Positions 7,768 through 14,233 of a stretch of 64,000 bases of DNA are shown piece by piece. The DNA is from Spongisporangium articulatum (GTDB taxonomy: Bacteria; Actinomycetota; Actinomycetes; Actinomycetales; Kineosporiaceae): assembly GCF_044465595.1 (NCBI RefSeq), contig NZ_JBITLV010000001.1:868001-932000 (forward strand). Reading direction: 5' to 3'. Position numbers and translations under genes: made by a program. The notes below the pieces were generated by a model. It was not told where the DNA came from and made no database searches. It saw only the letters and a list, made by a program, of their open reading frames with translations. Position 1 is the first letter of the stretch; each line of letters starts with the position of its first letter.

Positions 7768-8324
7768 GCCGAATCCGCTGTCTCGCAACCTGTCTCGACG
7801 TAGAAGAGTCGTGCTCGGGACCGTCCCGGACGGTCCGGTTGCGTCCGCCGTTGTTCGCGTCGGTTGTCACTCACTTAGACACTCAGCGGTAGACGCGGAG
7901 ACAACCAGTGCCCGATGGCCGGCTCCACCCGTGGGACGCTTTCAAGGGGTTCCGCAGACGGCCCTGACCTGCGTTTTCTTTGCTACTCCACCGCGCCGCT
8001 TCGACCTGGATCTGACTCGGATGGCTGAAACAGGGGGGCCACTGTTTCAGCTATCCCTAGTCGTATGGATTGATTGGCGTCTGCCCACTGCGCACGGAAC
8101 CGGCCGCGCGGCCATTCCCACCCGCTCTGCGCGTAGCCAGGGACAGTTTCGAGGAACGGGGGACAGGGCCCGGTCAGGTCTCTGCAGATAATGGCGACCT
8201 AGGGACAGGGGAGACAGAGGGGAACGCACCGGTTCATTGCTGGACTGCCGTCCGGCCCACACGGCCCCGTCAGATGGCCGGGGAGACGTGCTCCGCGCCT
8301 GTTGGGCCAGGCCAGCCGGGCAAG
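7768..8324. other. 557-bp element end without a convincing gene
   Basis: Open frames here have poor codon use and match no known pattern. The stretch holds the left arm-type site and three copies of GGGACAG (8140, 8160, 8202). It is AT-richer than the chromosome. It probably serves recombination control rather than coding. Confidence 0.5.
7866..7886 (+). promoter_or_regulatory. Putative integrase/excisionase arm-type site (left)
   Basis: A 21-bp sequence made of two GTCACTCA/CACTCAG-like half repeats separated by TTAG. It matches 22,116-22,136 at 19 of 21 positions and in the same orientation, about 100 bp inside attL. Arm sites flanking the core are expected for tyrosine integrases. The assignment is inferred from placement and repetition. 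Confidence 0.6.
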
Positions 8325-8786
8325 CTACAAAGGAGGGATGGACGTGGGTGAAGTCGGCGGCGCCGGTCGAGAGCGTGTCCGGAAGGACAGTCTCCATTCC
8401 TCACGCTTCTCACCGTTGATGTCCGCCTCCCAGTAGTAGTTGGCTCCGGGCTCGAGGAGCAAGGGCGGCAGATTGATCGGCATCGGAACGGGGATGGCAG
8501 CACCTTCTGGGACGCCAACCGGCCTGCCAACCTCCAGGTCAGCGGAAACGATCACGGGGACAGGCCCCATTGGCCCTGGTTGGGTTACCGGCTGCTGGCC
8601 ATCCTCATGAAGGAGCTGCAGGTGGAAGGCAATCTTCCTGTTCGTCTGATTCCAGGGGACTTCCAGGAGAACCGCAATGGCAGTGGGGGACGGGTCAGGG
8701 CCGATCTCTACCCAACCGCCACCATTCACGTAGAGCTTGTTCTCGGCCACGGCTACGTGATCGCACAACAACATGGTGAGCTTCAC
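8325..8786 (-). CDS. DUF6941-like conserved hypothetical protein (cargo)
   Basis: A 153-residue protein taken from GTG 8786, which gives MKLTMLLCDHVAVAENKLY; an upstream GTG at 8825 would overlap the hicB stop. The pattern 'LLCDHVAVAENKLYVNGGGW' with a later 'LEVGRPVGVPEGAAIPVP' and 'YYWEADINGE' resembles DUF6941 proteins, small beta-rich proteins of unknown role. It follows hicB on the same strand by about 27 bp, so it is probably the third gene of a HicA-HicB operon. The family name is from memory of the pattern and unverified. Confidence 0.6.
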   Translation of the reverse strand: MKLTMLLCDHVAVAENKLYVNGGGWVEIGPDPSPTAIAVLLEVPWNQTNRKIAFHLQLLHEDGQQPVTQPGPMGPVPVIVSADLEVGRPVGVPEGAAIPVPMPINLPPLLLEPGANYYWEADINGEKREEWRLSFRTRSRPAPPTSPTSIPPL

Positions 8787-8812
8787 GGACTTATCATGCC
8801 CTGAGACCACCG

Positions 8813-9178
8813 TCAGGCAAGGCACCCAACGCTGCTGGAGCCACGAACCCCTGCCGGGTACACCACGGCCAGGGCCGCGCCGACGGACGACGTGATGGCG
8901 TCCACAACGGCAGCTGAGCCAGAAGAGGTGCCGTAGACCTGCGCCGACTCCCAGACCGACAGGCGTGCACTGACAACGCTTGCTGCCTGATCAACAATCA
9001 GCTCTCGCACGTCAAGGTCGGCAACGTCACCGTCTTCAAAGTGAAAGGCGAGACCCTCGCGCACCTCGGCCCGGAGGGCGGCCAAGCTGTCGGCGAGCGC
9101 AGAGAAGCCGGGCACGTCGTCAGATTCCGCCCACCACGAACCGCCCTCGTGGTGGTACTGCATCGTGATCACTGACAT
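8813..9178 (-). CDS. hicB: HicB-like antitoxin
   Basis: A 121-residue protein. The N-terminal half has the HicB fold signature: a short strand 'ITMQYHHEGGSWWAESDDVPGFSALADSL' followed by the 'AALRAEVREGLAFHF' helix. ATG 9178 has GGAGGTAG in front of it, within the end of hicA, so the two are translationally linked. The C-terminal half (about residues 65-121) is alanine- and valine-rich and does not look like the HTH or ribbon-helix-helix DNA-binding tail many HicB proteins carry. Autoregulation may therefore be weak or atypical. Confidence 0.72.
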   Translation of the reverse strand: MSVITMQYHHEGGSWWAESDDVPGFSALADSLAALRAEVREGLAFHFEDGDVADLDVRELIVDQAASVVSARLSVWESAQVYGTSSGSAAVVDAITSSVGAALAVVYPAGVRGSSSVGCLA

Positions 9179-9180
9179 CG

Positions 9181-9420
9181 CTACCTCCCAAGCAGCCCAA
9201 GTGCATCGTCGTCAGAGAGCCCCACATCTTTAGTGAGGATCTTGCGAACCAACCCCGGGGGAACTGTGGCTCCATCATGGAACGCGAAAGTGAGTCGCGG
9301 ATAGTCCAACGACTCAAGTGTCCGATGTGATCCGTTTTGCCGTACTACAGAGTAGGCCAACGGCTGACGTGTCAACACCCGGAAGAGTGCGCTTGCCTTC
9401 ATCGAGGGGAACTGCGGCAC
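9181..9420 (-). CDS. hicA: HicA-like mRNA interferase toxin
   Basis: A 79-residue double-stranded-RNA-binding-fold protein. The expected catalytic histidine is His32 in 'RQNGSH', preceded by a helix 'ASALFRVLTRQ' and followed by a beta-hairpin. The C-terminal 'PGLVRKILTKDVGLSDDDALGLL' matches the closing helix of HicA toxins. GTG 9420 is used as start; ATG 9402 is possible. hicB begins 3 bp downstream. HicA toxins cleave mRNA and HicB blocks them, so the pair should stabilise the element in its host. Confidence 0.78.
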   Translation of the reverse strand: MPQFPSMKASALFRVLTRQPLAYSVVRQNGSHRTLESLDYPRLTFAFHDGATVPPGLVRKILTKDVGLSDDDALGLLGR

Positions 9421-9530
9421 CGCGACATCGTCCCACCCTGGAACTCAATCAGATGCACCCCAGTACTTGTTGGATAGATGGCAGTACGGAGTGTCACGCG
9501 ACTGTCCTCTAAGCCTGGCTGATCAACGGC

Positions 9531-10097
9531 TCACGATCCTGAGCTGGTTCGAAGCTTCGCGTTACCCGCCCCAGCGATGAGCCTTGTCCGGATCAGCTCT
9601 ACGACCTCGGCCAGCGCCGTCGTCCTGGTGTCGATGACGAGGTCGCTCTGGGGCAGATGCTCGGTCGCATCCCACACGGCGAGTCGGCGCTCGACGTCCT
9701 GGGGGTCTCTGGCGAGCAACCTGCGTTTGGCTTCGTCTCGCGGGCACCACAGCTCGACCGTGAGCCACCGAGCGGACGGCACGCTCTGAGCGACGGCCCA
9801 GACTGCCGCGACCTGACCGAGTGCCAGGACCGGCACACCATTGCCCAGCTCGGCCATCAGTTCGGGCCGGTCAATGGCGTACGTTGCCCCATACCGATCG
9901 TTGGACCACACGATGTCGCCTGCTCGCTCCAAGTCTTCGAGCTGGTCGGGAGTCATGGCCCGGTATTCGGGCTTCGCAATCCCGCCGACCTTGATTCGGC
10001 GAAACAGCCGGCACGGCTCGACCTGCTCGGCGAGCAGTCGCCCGATGGTGCTCTTTCCGCTGGCCGGGGGGCCGTAAAGGATGACGCCCAGGGACAA
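9531..10097 (-). CDS. P-loop nucleotide kinase-like protein
   Basis: A 188-residue protein with Walker A 'GPPASGKST' at residues 9-17. A helix-rich lid and an arginine-rich segment 'CPRDEAKRRLLARDPQDVERRL' resemble guanylate-kinase-like or AAA_33 small kinases. It starts at a TTG (10,097) with AGGAG 7 bp upstream, inside the end of the GntR-kinase gene. The two are adjacent and co-transcribed. The substrate is unknown. It may be a partner in regulating the element or a cargo phosphotransferase. Confidence 0.65.
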   Translation of the reverse strand: MSLGVILYGPPASGKSTIGRLLAEQVEPCRLFRRIKVGGIAKPEYRAMTPDQLEDLERAGDIVWSNDRYGATYAIDRPELMAELGNGVPVLALGQVAAVWAVAQSVPSARWLTVELWCPRDEAKRRLLARDPQDVERRLAVWDATEHLPQSDLVIDTRTTALAEVVELIRTRLIAGAGNAKLRTSSGS

Positions 10098-10100
10098 CGT

Positions 10101-10955
10101 CTACTCCTGACCGCTGAGTACCTGGTCGATTAGCGCGACGGCCTGCGCTTGTAGTGGGGCGCTGGACTCGGAGTTGTCGACCACGAGGTGTTCGGCGGCA
10201 GGGCGGAAGTCGAGGTCGAGGCTGGCCAGCCAGGCGGGCCAGTCGGCGAGCTTGGTCGCGTCCCGGGCGGCTCCGCGCTGGCGCATGTAGCGGTGCATCG
10301 AGTCGCCGTCGCAGTAGACCCACACCAGGACGAGGTCGGCTCCTTGCTGCTCGAATGCGGCGCGCGTCCGGTCCAACCACGCGGCGTCGCCGAACTCGCG
10401 AACGAAGGGCGCCGCGACGACGGCACTGTTTCCGCACTCGACGTTTTCGAGGGTGGCGGCCCGCAGGGCCTCGTACTCCATCGGTCGGATGCGGGTCACG
10501 TACTCATCCGACTCACGGTCGTGGGGCGAGTGGCCCATGATCTCTAGCGCGGCCTCGACGACCGGCCGGGTGATCGTGTCCTTGTCGATCATCGGCCAGC
10601 CGGTGTGGCGGGCGAGTATCCGACTCAGCTCGGACTTGCCGCTACCCGGGTAACCGCCCACGAGAACGACCTGCGGCCTGTCCGGCCGCCATCCCAACTT
10701 CTGCGCGGACGCCGGGGCGTTGACCACGCGCTTCGACCGGGACTTGCCGACCACTAAGCCCTCCTCGGCGAGGACCTTCATGGCCTCCTGAATCGTGAAG
10801 ACGCTGACACCCCAGCTCTCGGCCAACTCCCGGGTGGAGGGCAGCACGTCGCCATGCCGAAGCCGACCGGCTTCGATCTGCGTGCGGAGGTCGCGGGCGA
10901 CCTCTCGGTACCCGGCCTTGGCGCCGCTGCGGGGTTCCTGATCAGACGTAGCCAC
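10101..10955 (-). CDS. GntR-type winged-HTH fused to a P-loop kinase domain
   Basis: A 284-residue protein from GTG 10,955, with GGGAG 5 bp upstream. Residues about 10-75 are a GntR winged helix ('YREVARDLRTQIEAGRLRHG', 'LPSTRELAESWGVS', 'EAMKVLAEEGLVV'). Residues about 100-284 are a zeta-toxin or chloramphenicol-phosphotransferase-like kinase with Walker A 'GGYPGSGKS'. It takes the place where AICEs usually encode a KorSA-type GntR repressor and is divergent from the transfer operon across an inverted-repeat operator. It is probably the master repressor, with an unusual ligand- or phosphate-sensing domain. Confidence 0.72.
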   Translation of the reverse strand: MATSDQEPRSGAKAGYREVARDLRTQIEAGRLRHGDVLPSTRELAESWGVSVFTIQEAMKVLAEEGLVVGKSRSKRVVNAPASAQKLGWRPDRPQVVLVGGYPGSGKSELSRILARHTGWPMIDKDTITRPVVEAALEIMGHSPHDRESDEYVTRIRPMEYEALRAATLENVECGNSAVVAAPFVREFGDAAWLDRTRAAFEQQGADLVLVWVYCDGDSMHRYMRQRGAARDATKLADWPAWLASLDLDFRPAAEHLVVDNSESSAPLQAQAVALIDQVLSGQE

Positions 10956-11068
10956 GTGCTCCCGTCCTGAGCTGGCGTACCCGGCACCGGCTGATGTCGA
11001 GCACGCGAAACCTATCAGCTGTACGGCCCTGTATGGCCTGGCCGAGACTCCGCGCGACTCGGTCAGAC

Positions 11069-11102
11069 CTAACAGTTGACCTCTTTGCCTAACAACTGTT
11101 AG
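11069..11102. promoter_or_regulatory. Inverted-repeat operator and promoter of the transfer operon
   Basis: CTAACAGTTG (11,069-11,078) and CAACTGTTAG (11,093-11,102) are perfect 10-bp inverted repeats. The right arm is also part of a CTAACA-AC-TGTTAG dyad (11,089-11,102). TTGACC at 11,076-11,081 could serve as a -35 box, with a weaker -10 near 11,099. The site sits between the divergent GntR-kinase gene and the first transfer-operon gene. It is the best candidate for repressor binding. Confidence 0.65.
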
Positions 11103-11146
11103 CTTCACGTCACCCAAACCGGTCAGACGTTGACAGGGAGTCAGAG

Positions 11147-11350
11147 ATGCGACGACGTAACGCCCCTTCCGAGCCCAGCCGCCGCGATCTCCGTTCGATC
11201 GAGGCCGAGTGGCCGCAGATCGAGCGTGAGCTGGCCGTGGTGGACGCCGAGTGTCGAGCCGCTGCTGGTGACGAGCTTGCCGCCCGGCGGGCGGCCCGCG
11301 CGGCGCGTCAGGCGCAGCGGTTCACCTACGCCCCGGACGGTGCGGCGTGA
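11147..11350 (+). CDS. Small AICE protein, DUF6284-like
   Basis: A 67-residue basic, helical protein ('RDLRSIEAEWPQIERELAVVDAEC', then an alanine/arginine-rich helix). It starts at ATG 11,147 with AGGGAG upstream. It is the first gene of the element's rightward operon, a position often held by DUF6284-type proteins in Streptomyces elements. The function is unknown and the family assignment is tentative. Confidence 0.6.
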   Translation: MRRRNAPSEPSRRDLRSIEAEWPQIERELAVVDAECRAAAGDELAARRAARAARQAQRFTYAPDGAA

Positions 11351-11640
11351 TCGGCCGCGTGGTGGTGGACCTGGCCCTGTTCGGCCTGTTCGCGCTGCTA
11401 CTGACCGTCGCGGTGTGCGTCGTCCTGGTCGGCTGGCAGGAGCGCACGAACCGTCAGCCGCCCGCGGCGTGGGTCGCGGCGTGGAACGCGCGGGCCGAGG
11501 TCCTGCAGGCGCGGGAACTGCCGCCGCTGGCCGAGTGCGTGGACGAGGTGCAGGCCCTGTTCGCCGAACCCGCCACCGCCGCCGCCGAGGACGTCGTCCC
11601 TGACGCCGAGGAACCGGCCGCCCTGGACCGTGCAGCGTGA
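11347..11640 (+). CDS. Small membrane protein of the element
   Basis: A 97-residue protein with one N-terminal membrane helix (about residues 8-30, 'LALFGLFALLLTVAVCVVLVG') and a cytosolic, acidic tail. GTG 11,347 overlaps the previous stop by 4 bp, so it is translationally coupled. No family is recognised. Single-TM proteins of this size are common next to SpdB-like spread functions in conjugative actinobacterial elements. Confidence 0.65.
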   Translation: MIGRVVVDLALFGLFALLLTVAVCVVLVGWQERTNRQPPAAWVAAWNARAEVLQARELPPLAECVDEVQALFAEPATAAAEDVVPDAEEPAALDRAA

Positions 11641-12110
11641 CCGGCGGAGACGCGGCGGCTGTCCGGCTTGCTGGTCTGGTCGCTGGGACCGGCGGCCCGG
11701 TCGGGGTCACGGTCGACGGCCGGTCGGCCGCGCTGACCGCTGACGGCCTGTCGGTGGCGTCCGGTTCGGATGGTGAGTGGCTGTGGTTCCGGTGGGGCAT
11801 GGCCCCGGCCGGGCTGGCCACCCGCCGTCAGCTCTCCGCTTGCGGTCTGCGGCCCGGCGGCGCCCGCCCGGTCGCGGGCTTGTCGTGGCGTCGCGGTGAA
11901 CGGTGGGCCGACCTCTACTCGCTGGCCGCCGCGAAGCCCAAGCGGCCCATGACCCCGGCCAAGGCCGAGGCGCTGGCGAAGGCCATGCGCGCCCGCCGCA
12001 CCTGCCCGACCTGCGCCCGTGACGCCGGGTACGTGATCCCGACGTCGCTGGGCTGCTGCCTCGACTGCCACGAAAACCCCACCGGCGCAGCCCTTCCGGC
12101 CGCCGCCTAA
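11637..12110 (+). CDS. RRQRL-motif zinc-binding protein
   Basis: A 157-residue protein. 'ATRRQLSACGLRPGG' and 'LYSLAAAKPKRPMTPAKAEAL' match the RRQRL-motif family found in actinobacterial mobile elements. The C-terminal region has C-P-T-C followed by C-C-L-D-C, a probable zinc site. GTG 11,637 overlaps the preceding stop by 4 bp. Its biochemical role is unknown. Confidence 0.75.
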   Translation: MTGGDAAAVRLAGLVAGTGGPVGVTVDGRSAALTADGLSVASGSDGEWLWFRWGMAPAGLATRRQLSACGLRPGGARPVAGLSWRRGERWADLYSLAAAKPKRPMTPAKAEALAKAMRARRTCPTCARDAGYVIPTSLGCCLDCHENPTGAALPAAA

Positions 12111-12141
12111 CCCTGCCCCCTCAGCGAAAGGAGTCCGTCTC

Positions 12142-12804
12142 GTGAGCTTCCTCGCGTTCGTCCTCGCCGCCGTCCTGGTGTTCACCGGAGCCCTGGCCGC
12201 TGTGGCGATGCCCCGTCTCCTGTTCGTGCACGTCGTTATCGCCACTGCGTGGCTGAGCGTCGAGTTCCCGCTCTTGGCCGTCAAGTTCGGCGGGCTCGCC
12301 TTCCTCGTCGTGGTGGTCGCCTGGGGCGGTGTGCGGGTCGCGGCGGCCGTCCTGGCGGAGATCGCCCGCCCGCAGATCCCGTGGTCGCGGGCTGAGCGGC
12401 TCCAGCGTCGGGTCCGGCGGCTGTCCCTGGACGGCGCGGAGGAGGGCTTCGGTCAGGAGTGGGCGGCGTTCGCCGCCCGCCGAGGTTTCGAGCTGGCGCA
12501 CACCGGCCGGGCGGACCGGCCGAACCCGGCCGCCGACCCGGGCAACCCCGGCCGCCTGATCGCCACCTGGACCTGCCCCCTACTGGCCCGCCGGAGCCCG
12601 GCCGATGGCCGGTACCTGCTGCTGATGGTCGACGCCTCCCCACACCGCCACCACCGACGTCTCGGCCTGTTCCCGGGCGGCGCCCCCCCGGCCCGCTACG
12701 GCCTGTACGGGGAGATCGCCACCGACCCCGACCCGCTGACCGCCCAAGCCAGCTCCTGGCGGGTCGAGCCCCACGTCTACGCCGCCACCCGCCGAGCCAC
12801 GTGA
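12142..12804 (+). CDS. Membrane protein of the element, unknown function
   Basis: A 220-residue protein with two or three N-terminal membrane helices (residues about 1-25, 28-50 and 50-72) and a cytosolic C-terminal domain of about 145 residues rich in arginine and proline. GTG 12,142 has AAAGGAG upstream. It belongs to the rightward element operon. No family is recognised; a spread or mating-pore accessory role is only suggested by position. Confidence 0.65.
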   Translation: MSFLAFVLAAVLVFTGALAAVAMPRLLFVHVVIATAWLSVEFPLLAVKFGGLAFLVVVVAWGGVRVAAAVLAEIARPQIPWSRAERLQRRVRRLSLDGAEEGFGQEWAAFAARRGFELAHTGRADRPNPAADPGNPGRLIATWTCPLLARRSPADGRYLLLMVDASPHRHHRRLGLFPGGAPPARYGLYGEIATDPDPLTAQASSWRVEPHVYAATRRAT

Positions 12805-12850
12805 CCAGCCACCCGCACCGCGCCCTGTCCCGTCCATCAAGGAGGACCAG

Positions 12851-13330
12851 ATGAACACCCACGACCTCGACAACCTGCTGGCCGACCTGCCCACTGACCT
12901 GACCGACCTGCGCACCGCCGAGCTGCCCGAGCCCGTCGTGGCGCCGGAGCTGGTGCCGGACCGGCAGGGCGACATCCTCATCACCCGTATCCCGCCGGTC
13001 GACGTCGAGACCGTGCGGCCGACGTCGGGCCGCCCTTACAGCGGCCTCGGGACCGTGCAGCGCCCGTTCATCACGATCACCCGCCCGGATGCCCTGTTCG
13101 CCCGGACCGGCGCCAACTCCCACGTGCTCGTGCCCATCGGCAGGTGCCCGGTCCTGTTCCGCCGCAAGCCCGCGGACGACCAGCTCGTGTGGACCGTCGT
13201 CGTCCCCGAGGGCTCGGCCGCCCGGCTGGAGCACTGGGGCCGCACCGCGAACCATCGCCCGATCTACCTGGAGCCCGGCTCCTACGAGCTGGCCGCCAAG
13301 GTCGGCGCCGTGTTCGGCATCTGCGACTGA
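12851..13330 (+). CDS. Hypothetical element protein
   Basis: A 159-residue soluble protein that starts at ATG 12,851 with an ideal AAGGAGG. It contains an acidic N-terminal part ('LDNLLADLPTDLTDLR') and a beta-rich C-terminal part ending 'LAAKVGAVFGICD'. No domain is recognised. Good codon use and its place in the operon support it as a real gene. Confidence 0.7.
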   Translation: MNTHDLDNLLADLPTDLTDLRTAELPEPVVAPELVPDRQGDILITRIPPVDVETVRPTSGRPYSGLGTVQRPFITITRPDALFARTGANSHVLVPIGRCPVLFRRKPADDQLVWTVVVPEGSAARLEHWGRTANHRPIYLEPGSYELAAKVGAVFGICD

Positions 13331-13361
13331 GCAGCCCAACAAGCCTACGGAGGTAACCAGA

Positions 13362-14177
13362 ATGACCACGACTCAGAACATTCAGAAGCTCTACCGGGTG
13401 CGCACTTTCGTGCGCTCCGTCCTGGCCCTGGCCGTCGCCGCATCGGTCGCGGCGAACGTCCTACACGCACAGCCGAACGTCGTCGGCCGCGCCATCGCCG
13501 CCTGGTCGCCGCTGGCGCTGCTGCTCACGGTCGAGCTGATCAGCCGCGTCCCCGTCCACCGGCCCGCCCTGACCGCCGCCCGCATGACGGCTACCGCCAC
13601 GATCGCGGGCATCGCCGCGTGGGTGTCGTACTGGCACATGGTCGCGGTGGCCCTGCGCTACGGGGAGACCTCGACGTCGGCGCACCTGCTGCCCCTGTCG
13701 GTCGACGGCCTGGTCGTCGTCGCCTCCGTGAGCCTCGTCGAGATCAGCGCCCGACTGCGCGACGCGGCCGAGGCCGTGGCCGCCGACACCGCCGCCGTGA
13801 CGGCCGAGTCCGCCGCGCCGGTCGAGGCCGCCGCCGTCGTCCCTACCGTTCCCGCGCTGCCCTCGGATGCCCGTGCTGTCGCTGGCACCGATGGTCAGGA
13901 TTCGGCGCCTGCTGAGGAGCCGCTCCCGCGTCCCGTCGCGCGCAAGCGGGGCCGTCCCACGGGCCGCACCACCTACAAGGCGACGGTCCTGAAGCTGGCC
14001 GCCGCGCACCCGGACTGGACGGTCGAGCAGATCGCCAAGAAGGCCGGATGCGCCCCTCGGACCGTGCGCCGCTACCTGGCCACCGAAACGGCCGGCCCTT
14101 CCAACCAGGCCGAGAACCAGCCCCAGAACGAGGGCCCGACCGACGTCCTGGTCGAGCCCGCCGAGCTGGCCGCCTGA
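13362..14177 (+). CDS. DUF2637 (SpdB-like) membrane protein with C-terminal HTH
   Basis: A 271-residue protein from ATG 13,362 (GGAGGT upstream). Residues about 12-135 contain four membrane helices with the DUF2637 hallmarks 'AAWSPLALLLTVELISRVP', 'IAAWVSYWHM' and 'LLPLSVDGLVVVASVSLVE'. SpdB-type proteins help spread plasmids between hyphal compartments. After an alanine-rich linker, residues about 205-245 form a helix-turn-helix ('HPDWTVEQIAKKAGCAPRTVRRYL'). The gene precedes traB. Confidence 0.82.
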   Translation: MTTTQNIQKLYRVRTFVRSVLALAVAASVAANVLHAQPNVVGRAIAAWSPLALLLTVELISRVPVHRPALTAARMTATATIAGIAAWVSYWHMVAVALRYGETSTSAHLLPLSVDGLVVVASVSLVEISARLRDAAEAVAADTAAVTAESAAPVEAAAVVPTVPALPSDARAVAGTDGQDSAPAEEPLPRPVARKRGRPTGRTTYKATVLKLAAAHPDWTVEQIAKKAGCAPRTVRRYLATETAGPSNQAENQPQNEGPTDVLVEPAELAA

Positions 14178-14233
14178 CCGGCCGGGCCAGCCGACACCAC
14201 GACGTCTGAGCGAGAGCAGGGAGGCAACGAGAC

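Noticed and set aside
7811..8191. A 126-codon frame in the left end of the element
   Set aside because: Codon use is poor, no ribosome-binding site is seen, and it covers the putative arm site.
8140..8208. Three GGGACAG heptamers as possible iterons
   Set aside because: Spacing is irregular (20 and 42 bp) and a 7-mer of this composition can recur by chance in GC-rich DNA.
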